From Saprospiraceae bacterium (GTDB taxonomy: Bacteria > Bacteroidota > Bacteroidia > Chitinophagales > Saprospiraceae), in the NCBI GenBank assembly GCA_016715985.1, contig JADJXD010000005.1, positions 33,445 through 97,444 on the forward strand: 64,000 bases of DNA, written 5' to 3'. Position 1 is the first letter of the stretch; each line of letters begins with the position of its first letter. Below the pieces are notes generated by a model that was not told where the DNA came from, ran no database searches, and worked only from the letters and a program-made list of their open reading frames with translations. Made by a program: the position numbers and the translations under genes. Below, piece after piece: positions 33,431 to 43,400 of the stretch.

Positions 33431-33543
33431 TTGCTGGTTACAACTTGTAACGGTTTGCTTGTGGGGTAAGTTGGGGGGTATCTTAGGGGGTAATCTTTTG
33501 CGCAAAGTACCAAAAGTCGTTGCTTATTGCACAAAATTTCTAA
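33431..33543. other. Intergenic stretch at the late/early junction
   Basis: G-rich on the plus strand (ttggggggtatcttaggggg) and without an open frame on either strand. Together with the adjacent motifs it separates the late operon from the early and switch genes. Confidence 0.4.
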
Positions 33544-33666
33544 ATGTCCACGCTCCGTGAACACTTCGCCAAAATGAACGATAATGCGGAAATTCGCCTT
33601 TATGTGCGATCGGGTATAAAAATGGTTTATTCGGGCAAATTATATCTAAATAGGTATAATTTATAG
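33544..33666 (+). CDS. Possible plus-strand mini-gene, 40 aa
   Basis: A 41-codon frame on the plus strand starts MSTLREHFAKMNDNAEIRLY and ends MVYSGKLYLNRYNL. The composition is that of a normal protein, but there is no promoter evidence. It is followed by a hairpin (TGTCAG / CTGACA, 33674-33691) next to the end of the late operon. It could also be a fragment. Confidence 0.35.
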   Translation: MSTLREHFAKMNDNAEIRLYVRSGIKMVYSGKLYLNRYNL

Positions 33667-33703
33667 CAACCTTGTCAGGCTTAAGCTGACACAATGAATA
33701 TGA

Positions 33704-34915
33704 TTAATAACAAAAGATCGGGGCCTTTATGGTCATGCCTTTTTTTGAGTCAATCAACGAATAACTCTGCATCGGATTTTCAGGACTTGCTCCAATACTT
33801 TGAGCATACACGTTAAACCCTATCCCGGAGCCGTTTACAATGCAGTCCTTTGTTGCTTGGAATAATTGATGATAATGCCCCATGAAATTATAATTAGCCT
33901 GTATCTGTTGGTTATAGCGGTGAATTGCTTTAATTAAAGGCACGGTTAGTCCTCCAATACCGCCCTGATAGCTTACTGTATCTCCATGCCAAAAGCGGCA
34001 AGTGTAGTCGTAAATGTCGCAATAAGAAAATAGGCCGTTTGGTATTTTAAACTCCACCCGTGTTTCGCCTTTCTGATTGAAGTAATCCGCTATATCATTG
34101 TACATCATCCACTCGTAAGAATTGCGGTAAGATGTTGCTATTTGCTTTTGCTTTGTTACCCGGCCATGATTTCCGTAACTACAAACAGCAATAATCTTCT
34201 TGTATTTTCCATGCTCCAAATAAAATTCAATGGCTGCAATAATGTTCTTTTTTGCAAAACGCACTGCCATTGTTGGGCTTAAGGAGTTCACTTGTTGCAT
34301 TTCTTCGTGGATGTACCCGGTAATAAAATCACCGCCCAGCCATAAAACAAGGTTATCAATTTGGGAGTGATTTCGGTCTATGTTTACAAGTCTTTGACTG
34401 TTTTGAATGCACCTTGACCACCTCTTTTGAGCAATCTCTAAATTGTATTCATTCAAATCATTTATTGTCTGAGGATCGACCGTTTCTTCGAAGTGCCAAT
34501 CACTTAATAAAATTACCGGGGTAGCATGGTTTTTATTGTCGTTTTCCTTTGGTCTTTCAATGCTTGGAATCTCGTCTCCTTCTTTTATTGCCAACAGGAA
34601 ATCGCATCGCTGTTCCAAAACTTCGTACTCTTTTAATAGGTGCTTGTACTTGGCCTCTGCCTGTCGTGCAATTGCCTTTTCTCGGTTTAACATCCGATCA
34701 TTAAAGATCAATTCTGCTGCTGACGCTTCGCGCTTAGGTTGCTCCTGTACATTTGGTGCGCTACCCCTTACGTGGTCATATAGCTTTTTTCTGATGTAAT
34801 TTCTCGGAGCATTTAATTCATTGGCTACTTTTAAAATAAAGTCGCTTCGACCTTCTCGTGGTGTGTTTCTAAATGCTTCTATGTAATTAGTGAGGTTATA
34901 TTTTTGCTCTGCCAT
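33704..34915 (-). CDS. Calcineurin-like metallophosphoesterase with N-terminal HTH
   Basis: The 403-residue product has the five metallophosphoesterase signatures in order: SDWHFEE (about 137), GGDFITG (about 196), YGNHGR (about 247), FWHGD (about 318) and MGHYHQ (about 348). Residues 1-50 (FILKVANELNAPRNYIRKKLYDHVRG) resemble a helix-turn-helix, followed by a coiled coil at about 75-110. The enzyme probably acts on DNA, RNA or nucleotides with two metal ions. It is the last gene of the late operon. The substrate is unknown. Confidence 0.85.
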   Translation of the reverse strand: MAEQKYNLTNYIEAFRNTPREGRSDFILKVANELNAPRNYIRKKLYDHVRGSAPNVQEQPKREASAAELIFNDRMLNREKAIARQAEAKYKHLLKEYEVLEQRCDFLLAIKEGDEIPSIERPKENDNKNHATPVILLSDWHFEETVDPQTINDLNEYNLEIAQKRWSRCIQNSQRLVNIDRNHSQIDNLVLWLGGDFITGYIHEEMQQVNSLSPTMAVRFAKKNIIAAIEFYLEHGKYKKIIAVCSYGNHGRVTKQKQIATSYRNSYEWMMYNDIADYFNQKGETRVEFKIPNGLFSYCDIYDYTCRFWHGDTVSYQGGIGGLTVPLIKAIHRYNQQIQANYNFMGHYHQLFQATKDCIVNGSGIGFNVYAQSIGASPENPMQSYSLIDSKKGMTIKAPIFCY

Positions 34916-34918
34916 TAC

Positions 34919-35359
34919 TTAAATTTTTAACCAAACGAACGCAAACAAATCGGGATGAATGACCGGGTTACGGCCCCTGTTCTCGAATCTGCACATTTCG
35001 TTTATTATTAAATAGATTTCCTCTCGCTTCCATCTGATAACCTGTCGTGATCTCATGCCCGTGCCAATTGAAACGGCCTCATAATATGGCTGTAACTCCG
35101 TGCCGGGTCGTGCATATTTATTTATTAACTTCTCTATTGTATTGGCCTTGTCTAAGTGGATGTAATTGCATACCGTTGCCAGCATTGCATGAATGCCGTT
35201 ATGGTAAAAGTCGAATGACTCATAAACCTTTTGGCCCGACTTTGTGGTCTTTCCTGTCCATGCCATTTTTGAAATATAGATACCTCCCGGATTATTGAGT
35301 TTCATTAGCCGGGTGGCATTGGGGTAATTTTCAAATGTTATCAATTCGGGTGTGGTCAT
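34919..35359 (-). CDS. NNPGG-motif lysis or structural protein (P5-like)
   Basis: The product has MKLNNPGGIYISKMAWTGKT, FDFYHNGIHAMLATVCNYI, TIEKLINKYARPGTELQPYYEAVS and MRSRQVIRW. These match a family often annotated as P5-like structural proteins with a lysozyme-like role (from memory). It follows the endolysin gene with a 4-bp overlap, so a role in lysis or in wall penetration is likely. Confidence 0.6.
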   Translation of the reverse strand: MTTPELITFENYPNATRLMKLNNPGGIYISKMAWTGKTTKSGQKVYESFDFYHNGIHAMLATVCNYIHLDKANTIEKLINKYARPGTELQPYYEAVSIGTGMRSRQVIRWKREEIYLIINEMCRFENRGRNPVIHPDLFAFVWLKI

Positions 35360-35793
35360 AAAGTCCTGTAACCGAGTAGCCTTGATTTTTTGAAATCTGC
35401 AATTGAAACACTATCCATTGAATTGCCGGATAGCAATTTTACCGTGTCGAGATTTTCGTTTATGTAAAGTCCTATGTGTCCTTTTCCGGGGCCTCTTTCC
35501 AAAATGCACAAATCCCCAAGTTTGGGATGATCTGTTTTAGTTCCGACCTCTAAGAATTTACGAGCTGCAACAATATGTAATTTATTGCTGGGCCAAATGC
35601 CGGACTCGATTAAAATATTTGAAACGAAACATCCACACCATGCGAACTGTGAATCGTCTTCCGGGCGTGAAATTTTGAGGGAATCGCATGAGGCGAATAT
35701 CCACGCCTTTACTGTTTCATCCCAGCCAATTGGATTTTCTTTTGTGCCGAGATATTTTATCCCGGTGAGAAATAGCTTTTCAGAATTATTCAT
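35356..35793 (-). CDS. Endolysin, CHAP/NlpC-P60-like Cys amidase (TIGR02594 type)
   Basis: The 145-residue product has the catalytic triad pattern of TIGR02594-type cell-wall enzymes: Cys53 in FAWCGCF, His106 in GKGHIGLYI and Asn about 123 in LSGNSMDSV. The N-terminal LFLTGIKYLGTKENPIGWDETVKAWI is typical. It would cut the peptide stems of peptidoglycan at the end of infection. No signal peptide is present, so release depends on the holin-like protein. It lies between the small signal-peptide gene and the P5-like gene. Confidence 0.85.
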   Translation of the reverse strand: MNNSEKLFLTGIKYLGTKENPIGWDETVKAWIFASCDSLKISRPEDDSQFAWCGCFVSNILIESGIWPSNKLHIVAARKFLEVGTKTDHPKLGDLCILERGPGKGHIGLYINENLDTVKLLSGNSMDSVSIADFKKSRLLGYRTL

Positions 35794-35814
35794 ATAGGTC
35801 TGTTTTTTGAAGTA

Positions 35815-35846
35815 AAAAAACAGGGCAAGGCGTTACCCCTGCCCCG
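35815..35846 (-). terminator. Rho-independent terminator
   Basis: GGGGCAGGGG and its imperfect partner CGCCTTGCCC form a stem on the minus strand followed by TTTTTTT. It lies 14 bp after the signal-peptide gene at 35860 and separates it from the endolysin gene. Confidence 0.7.
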
Positions 35847-35859
35847 TGTCATAATTTAC

Positions 35860-36281
35860 TTATTGGGATTTCCTGATAAGTGCGACCTCGCAATCCACTT
35901 TTAAAGACTGTGTGCCGGAAGTTATCGAAGTAAATCTCAATGCCCCACAGGGCACGTTTCCGGTGATCGCTGCCGGGGTTGTTTGAACTCCGTCAATTGT
36001 TACAGTTGACAAAGTTTTCCAAACGTTTCCACCATAGAGCCTGTGTTCAACTTTGAACGTTCCGGTTGTTGTGCCAGAGAGTGAATCCGCAACCACATTG
36101 ATATGATAGTTGTAAGGATAAGTCAAATCCAAACAAGTATTTACTACTGTGTCCGCATTTGTCAGGGTGTCGAGATATGTTCGTACTGCTGTACTTGCGT
36201 TTCCGTCAACCCTTGTGTTTTGCGCTTCGACCGAAAAGGCGAAGGCCACAAAAGAAATCAAGATTAAAAATACTTTTTCAT
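35860..36281 (-). CDS. Signal-peptide protein, about 139 aa (frameshift at start)
   Basis: The frame reads FLILISFVAFAFSVEAQ, a clear signal peptide, with the mature protein starting NTRVDGNAST. The true start is probably the ATG at 36281 (MKKYF), with one T missing in the run that follows; the in-frame alternative is a TTG at 36261. The mature part is beta-rich (TTGTFKVEHRLYGGNVWKTL). It is flanked by terminators, so it may be expressed as a separate unit. Location next to lysis genes suggests an envelope function. Confidence 0.6.
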
Positions 36282-36315
36282 AGTTCTTAAATATTTAAGG
36301 TGAATAAAAAACAGT

Positions 36316-36355
36316 TTTAAAAACAGGGCAAATTTGACCTAAGCCGCCTTTGCCC
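36316..36355 (-). terminator. Rho-independent terminator
   Basis: GGGCAAA and TTTGCCC arms surround a 20-base loop on the minus strand, followed by GTTTTTAAAA. It lies downstream of the holin-like gene. Confidence 0.65.
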
Positions 36356-36377
36356 CATTGCTGATATGAAACACAAC

Positions 36378-36770
36378 CTATTTTTTGGCTGTTAAAGGCT
36401 TGATACTGGATTCTCCTTTGGTAATCGTTCTCAATACCACGTTAATAATTGCGAGTAATAATCCTGCAATCGTTGGAATCCAAGTTGAATCACATACCCA
36501 AGCCTTGTTGAAAAGCTGAAATACGAATGTCAGAACTTCGCAAACCCATTGTGAAATACCTGTCCAGTCTTTCGCCTCCATAAAAGTGATAATAACGGCC
36601 AGCGTATTTATCAGAATGGTTCGTGATCCTTCGAGTGCAGCCCAAATCTTACTCACTCCCGGAATAAGTTTAATGGCCCAAAAAAGAGGTTGTGGGATTT
36701 TTATAATCAAATCCGCAATTGTTGTAAACAGTTTTAGGATGAACTGCAAAACCGTAATTACTGTGTTCAT
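36378..36770 (-). CDS. Holin-like membrane protein, 130 aa
   Basis: The product has several hydrophobic helices: about residues 3-30 (VITVLQFILKLFTTIADLIIKI), 50-66 (TILINTLAVIITFM) and 98-115 (WIPTIAGLLLAIINVVL), and ends basic (KGESSIKPLTAKK). Size, membrane segments and place just upstream of the endolysin fit a holin that opens the inner membrane. No named holin family was recognised. Confidence 0.65.
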   Translation of the reverse strand: MNTVITVLQFILKLFTTIADLIIKIPQPLFWAIKLIPGVSKIWAALEGSRTILINTLAVIITFMEAKDWTGISQWVCEVLTFVFQLFNKAWVCDSTWIPTIAGLLLAIINVVLRTITKGESSIKPLTAKK

Positions 36771-36781
36771 ATAGTTGTTAT

Positions 36782-37006
36782 TTAAAATGGTTTAATGTTG
36801 TGAGTGCATGAATCTTGCATTATTTTTTCCGTCAGGGTGTCTATTCTTTTATTCAGAATTTCCATTTCTTCGAGTAGTTCGTTTTCCGTTACCGATATTT
36901 CGAGCCTTTCAAAATCTGCCTTTGTGGTTTTTAGTTTTACAGGCTCAAACAAGGCGGCTGCACATAAAGCAGCAAGCCAAAACAAAACGATCTTTGCCTC
37001 TGCCAT
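36782..37006 (-). CDS. Single-helix coiled-coil membrane protein, 74 aa
   Basis: Residues 5-20 are hydrophobic (KIVLFWLAALCAAALF) and the remainder is a coiled coil (NELLEEMEILNKRIDTLTEKIMQ). The start overlaps the stop of the next gene by one base. With its neighbour it forms a pair of small membrane coiled-coil proteins beside the holin, like spanin components. A lipobox is not convincing. Confidence 0.55.
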   Translation of the reverse strand: MAEAKIVLFWLAALCAAALFEPVKLKTTKADFERLEISVTENELLEEMEILNKRIDTLTEKIMQDSCTHNIKPF

Positions 37007-37278
37007 TACTCAATAATATTTTCAAGGTTTTCAATTTTAATATTTGCACTCTCAATTTGTGATATCATATATTCTGCAAATTGATCCAGCTTCATTTCAC
37101 ATCTTTTATGCGCTTCCTTACACTCTTTCAGTTGTTCCATTACAAAAGCATCATTGAGTTTATTTTCTGCCCTCCATTCATTCCAAAGGATGTAGATTAT
37201 CAAAGTTGATCCCATGAAGATTAACCTTGATTTTTCATCCTTGAATGCCTTTAATATGAGGTCTAATATCTTTTGCAT
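37006..37278 (-). CDS. Single-helix coiled-coil membrane protein, 90 aa (spanin-like)
   Basis: Residues about 18-33 form a membrane helix (LIFMGSTLIIYILWNEW). The region after it is a long charged coiled coil with Cys pair positions (KECKEAHKRCEMK), resembling an inner spanin. It lies in the lysis block directly upstream of the 74-residue gene. The assignment to spanin is by topology only. Confidence 0.5.
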   Translation of the reverse strand: MQKILDLILKAFKDEKSRLIFMGSTLIIYILWNEWRAENKLNDAFVMEQLKECKEAHKRCEMKLDQFAEYMISQIESANIKIENLENIIE

Positions 37279-37312
37279 TGGTTTTCTATTAGGTTGGTTT
37301 GCAAAATGATTT

Positions 37313-37403
37313 TATAACTCCAATATTTTTATAAATGCTTTGGCAACTGCATTTGGTAAAGTTTGATTTGTATCAGAATTTGTGATCTCTTTTTTTGTGG
37401 CAT
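37313..37403 (-). CDS. Possible 30-aa peptide (frameshift)
   Basis: From the ATG at 37403 (MPQK) the better coding frame, reached by one extra A in a run of seven, reads KKEITNSDTNQTLPNAVAKA and FIKILEL to a stop. The uncorrected frame gives a 25-residue peptide. It fills the gap between the fibre gene and the spanin-like gene. Weak evidence. Confidence 0.25.
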
Positions 37404-37421
37404 GGTTTTTTGTTTTTTTGG

Positions 37422-40400
37422 TTAATTTAATATTGCTCCGTAGCATAGTTTTTGTACATAAATATCCCTTGCGTTTGATCCGACTCCTTTAAAGATTCCT
37501 GTTCTTGGCCCGATTGGTAAATTATTAGCAAGTGGACTTGCCATTTTGCCAACATACACACCGTCGATATAAAATCTAATTTCGCTGTTGGCTTTGTTGA
37601 GTTCTGTTCTAAGTGTATAGTTGACATCCACTGCCACAGCAATTCCTAAGTCCAACAACGTTTCAGAACCTCCTGAATTTTTTGTGTATCCAACCCAATT
37701 ACCCCCATAAACTCCGTGAGAATATCTAATGCCATAAGACGAGTTAGGAAGTTTAGAAGTTGAAAAAGGAGAACTTGCAACAACCCCTGATACAATTGTG
37801 AAAGAGTCTGTACCAGTTGACAATGTATTCATGGTCAGCATTGATTCCGTATAAAAATGACATTGGCTTGTAAGACCTGGAGATTCAGCCGTTTTTTGCA
37901 AATACACAACTGTTGCCCCTGATGCTGATGTTTGTGTGCCAAGATACCAAGCCGAGAGTGGCGTATTTCCATTTGACGCCTCCTGCGAATATGACAATCC
38001 TGATGCTGTTGCGAAAGCGATATTTCCCAAATCTCCTGCCGTTGTCGAGCCGGGAGCGTGGCAATCATCAACCGTTTTAAATCCTGTCGGTCTTTTGTAG
38101 CCAATGGGAACCCAACGATCCAAAGTACCATCGTAATAAAATCGAATAGAACTTTTCTTCATTAAAATCAAATCTTCCGAAAAATGAATGCGATTGGCTG
38201 CTGTTCCATCTGTGTGTTCCGGTGCGAAATACAAATTATAATCCCCAACATTTACAATGGTCTTTTCTTCCCCATCTGTTTGTGCCTCCATTGAAGTGAT
38301 CCCCCAGAATCCATCTGAAGAAACCCGTACAATATTTGCATCTCCAAACCCTGTTGGATTATAGTTGTCTTGTTCGCTTGTTATTTGCGATGGAGTTATT
38401 ACTGATGGTGTTATTGTTTGCCAGTTGGCATTTGCTCCGTCTGACATGAGGACTTGTCCTGCTGTTCCTTTTGATCCGTTTATGTCAATTCTTAGTGTTT
38501 GGGGTTTTAGATTTATTACATCGGACCTAACATAAATGGAGTCAGAATCCACATCAATTTTGGAGTTGTCCGTTCCATCGTTTGCGTATAACTGAGCGTA
38601 GTTTTCATTAGCATAAATCCAGCATTCATCTGTTGTCTTGGTGTTCTTAATAATCCATGATCCATTTTCCGAATAAATCCGACTAAAAATATTATTCGTG
38701 GAATCATTTGCATACATATAAATCTCATCATCAAACCAAAAACCCCTATCTGCATTTGTGATGGCTCCTGATGGATAATTCTTAATATATCCCATCATAA
38801 AATCAGCTCCGCGATTAAATGAGATGTAATCATTGTCTCCCATTAAACCGTTTTGGACTTCGGTAAAACTGACAGCGTTGTTATCGACTGACCAAACACC
38901 CCCCGAAACAGTTATATCTCCATAATCTGCATCACTTACCCCACCAGTTGCGGTTAAGTCATATTCAGTACCAGCGTCATTTTTGAAATATAACTTTCCA
39001 TCCGTTTTCGCATAAGTATATCCAAAACCACTTGCCGGAGTTGAAGGGGCCGCTATCTCTGCTGTTTTTAATTGTTTATCGAATTGAGTTTCGCCTGAAA
39101 ATAAATTCAAAGTATTTGCCCCTGATTGATAAATTCCATAAGTAGATGCATTGGAATAAGGAATATTTACACCTCTGTAAGTTGCACTTGCTAAACTGGT
39201 TAAAGTTGGGTTTATGTTTAATCCTATTTGTGCGCCGCTTCCAGTTGAAGTAATGTTATAAACGTTTGCAATTTCTATGGCTGTCATTGTTCCACTTCCC
39301 GAAGCTTTGACATATTCATCGCGAAATTTCATAATGTCCTTGTCTAAGCCAGGTGCAGTAAAATCGCTTATGGCATCGCCTATGAAAATACTTGATGTGT
39401 CGTTTTGTACATTAATACTTATACCATCGAGATTATCATTTATGATTGAAATTCCTTGATCTGATGTGATCTCATAGTCTAATTGAGGAAAGACCCCAGC
39501 GTTGTTTATAACAACATTATCCCCGGTTCCAACTGTTAACTGATCGGAAATTCTTACTGTTGGAGTTTCGATTTCAACTGAATCAACTTCAACTCTTATC
39601 GTGGTTGTGGTTCCATTTGTTGCATAAATAGCAAAATAATCCTTCCATTGGTCTATTTCTGTGTATTGTGTGTTTGCGGTGTTTGTTGCCCTAATTGCAA
39701 GTTGATCGTCCATTCTTATATAAGAGTAGGCAGCATTTACGCTATCTGCTCCCATTAAATAGACCTTGCCGCTTGATCCCTCAAAAAATAGCCCTCTGTT
39801 TCTTGGTGTGGTTCCCAAAGTTGGGAAATTATAAAAATACCCAAGTCCAAAATCATCAGGGTTTGCGATGCTTGTCGCTGTTTGTGCGTAAGTACCATCT
39901 GATACTGTGCCATCGCCTCCATAAATACCACCACCAGAAGAAATCAATGTTGTTCCTGACATTGATAACCCGGAGCCCAATGTAATAGCTGCAATATTTC
40001 CAGTTGATCCCCTGCCAAGTAATTGAGAAGCAGATAAAGCTACTTCTGCCACATTAGCTGACCCTGCTGTATTATTTGCAAGAACTGAATTTGCGGCAAC
40101 GTTTTGAAGTTTTGCATAGGTAACTTGATCGTCTCCAATGTCTGCTGTGGCAATTGCTCCGTCGTTTATTTCAGTTGTAGTAATTGTTGAAGCGTCGATG
40201 TTCCAAACAGTTCCACTACTTGAAACCGTTATATCTCCTTTGTCTCCATCTGAAACGCCTGTTACATCTGATAAGTAGGCAATCGTTTCACGGGTGGCCC
40301 CTGTGGTTTTGGTAAAGTAAAGTCTATCTGTTAAAAACTCAATTGCCCCAACTTCTTCCGTTGTTAAAAGTGAGCCTGAATTTAATTTGATCGGTGCGGT

Positions 40401-43400
40401 ATTAGCAGAAGTTGACCCGGCTTGAATATGAAGTTTTGCCGTTGGATTGGTGATTGCGGTTCCCCCTCCTGAAATTGAAACCATGCCATCGGGATCAATC
40501 CTCATTCTTTCATTGGCCGAGGCAAGGCCCCCGGTTGCAAAAACGATTTCGTCGGCTCCTTCTGTGATTAATCTTAAACCTGCGCTTGTGCTTGTATTAG
40601 TTTTAATTACTGCTGAACTTGCAGCAAACAATCCGCTTGTTGAATAAGATGCTCCGAGGTGATAAATTTCAAGGCCCTGTGTTCCAAGTGTGCCGCCCGG
40701 CTCCAAAATTTCGACAAGTGAATAATCCGACGTAGAATTTGAAAGCCCAAAGACACCATCTGCCCCGGCTGTGTTTCTTAGAATTATTCCTGTTAAATTT
40801 CCGTTTGTGTACCCGTGTATTTTACCCCCGGTGTTTGAAATTATTTCACTACCTGATCCTGCTGCAAATGTTGCAGAAGAATTAAAGGTTTTGGCTCCTC
40901 CAAATGTTTGTGTTCCCGTTGTTACGGCTCCACGATTTGAGGCACTTGCATCAGGCAAATTAAAAGTGTGAGTACTTCCTGAACTTGAAATATTAAAGTT
41001 AGTTCCCGATGTTCCAACGACCATTGTTTGAGCCACATCTGTAAGCCCATTTATAGAAGTTATGCCTCCGCCTCCGCTTACTTTTATTGAGTCGTTTGAA
41101 ATAGTTAAACCATTTCCTATAACCAACTCTTGAACGTCTCCTGTACCTCCGGTATATCTTCCTAAAACCTTACCTGTTGCCATGTTTTGTATTTTGGCGT
41201 AGGTTACAGCGTCGTTATCTATGGTCATAGTTAACCCACTTCCCGAAGTTGTCAGGTCTCCAAAATCTCGGTCATTAATTGCAAGTAATGGAGTGCCGTC
41301 AACATATTGAAGTGAGGTGTTTATCATCGCTCCAACTGCATCCTGAGCGTCCTCAGTTGTGAATCCTCCTGATGAATTAATTGTGAGAGCGGTTCCAGTT
41401 CTTGAGATCGTTATTCCTGTGCCCTCAACAAAAGAAATATCTGAGGCCGTGCCTGACAAGTCCAGTGTAAAAGTCGTACCATCGTCTGACCCGGAAAATC
41501 CTTGAGCGTCTGTGTTATCCAAGTAAGCAGCCAACGAAACTGAATCTCGAATTACACCGTCATCATCGAGTGAAATTCTTAGAAAATTATTCGTTATGTC
41601 GAGCGTGTCAATGCTTTGGTTATCGGTGTCAACTTCTGTAATGTCGATCGTGTTGCCTCCTGAAATTGTGATTTCGTCTGTGCCTGAATTGTAGCTTAAT
41701 GTTTGAGCGTCTGTGTTATCAAGATAAGGGGCAAGGTTTACAGTTTTAAAAACCTGTGCATCATCTTCGAGTGATAATCTTAAAAGATTTGAGGCAATTT
41801 CAAAAGTGTCTATCGTTTGATTGTCGGCACCGGCTGGAATTGTTATGATTTTTCGGTTTTCCCCATCATTTAAAAGAGATAAGAAAATTGTATCATTTGA
41901 TCTTGTGAATGTGTCAATAGTTTGGATTTCATTAGTTGCGGAGCTATCATTTAAAACCACAAATCCACCGCCTAAATCAAGCCTTAAAGTTCCTTTTCCT
42001 GCGGTTGCCGTGAGTGCCTGAATTTCGTTTGAAGTTGACCCGTCAATTTCTGTGGCATCAATTGTCAAAGTGTTGGCCGCAGGGTTGTAATCCGTTGTTA
42101 CAATTCCTGATCCTTCAAAAGTTACTGTTTGATTTGAAATTACTTCGGTGTCTGCATCATCTCCATCAATTGTCCACGCTTCATTTGTTACAGAGCCGTC
42201 CACTTCCGAGCCATTGGACGCTGATGTTATCCTTCCGTCTGCATCAACTGTTAATGTTGCGAGTGTGTAAGTGGCTGGTGTAACGGCTGTGCTTATTAAT
42301 TCACTTGCTCCAACTGAATTAGCGGTTATGTGATCGACTCCCACCGCATTTGAAATGATTTTAACGGCTGTAACCGAGCTATCGGCAAGGTCAACGGTGG
42401 CAACTCCTCCGGTGGCTATTTCTGTGCTTCCAATTACTCCTGCGTCTATTTCCCAAACCGAGCCGCCTGAAACAGTAATGTCTCCTTTGTCTCCATCGCT
42501 TATTCCTCCGGTGGCCGTTAAATCAAACTCTGTTCCTGCATCGTTTTTAAAATAAATAAGTCCGTCGGTTTTTTCATACAATCTTCCATAACCACTTGCC
42601 GGGGTGCTTGGTGCTGAAATCTCTGCCGTCTCAATGTAGTTTCCAAATATCGTTACTCCGGTGAATAAGTTTCTTGTATTAGCTCCATTTTGATAAATGC
42701 CATAACTTGTTGCATCATCGTAATTCATGTACACCCCACGAACGCCCCCATTTGTGGCCGTGATCGTTGGATTAATATAAATTGGAGCATACCATCCAGC
42801 CGCCCCTCCTGTTTGGTTTATTGTTTTACCAAAATAAAAATCCGCTAAATCTCCCGTGCCACTTGTTGGTTGAAATGTATTTTCAAACGCCCATTCTTTC
42901 TTAAGTCCTGCCGTGTGAGTTCTTCCATTTGATGCTAAGTGCCCGTAAACAGAAGTTGCGCCACCTTGAATATCAAAATACATAGCGGCTCCTGATGTGG
43001 CTGTGCTTTGAATTGTAAGTGTATTGTTATTTGCACGTATAGAATAATTTTGAGCTGCTGAAATGGAGCTCGCCCCAATGCTTACAGCATTTGATGTTCC
43101 GACGCTTAGAATTGAGGATGTAGATATACTGGCCCTCTTTGTGCCGTTGGTTTCAAAATTCAAAGCAAAATTATCGTTGGTTCCTATGGTGATTTCTGCC
43201 CCGTTTGTATTCCCATTTTGAATTATAAAATCTGTGGTGGCATCCGTTGGGGTAATTGTGCCATCAGTAATTTTGGCAGATGTTACAGCGTTGTCGGCCA
43301 GTTTCCCGGTCGTTACTGCTAAATCATTTATCTTGCCTGTGGTAACAGCTAAGTCATTTATCTTAGCAGTTGTTACGGCTGCATCATTTATTTTTATCGT

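Noticed and set aside
36782..37006. Outer-spanin lipoprotein
   Set aside because: The Cys context (AALC) is a poor lipobox, so only a spanin-like topology is claimed.
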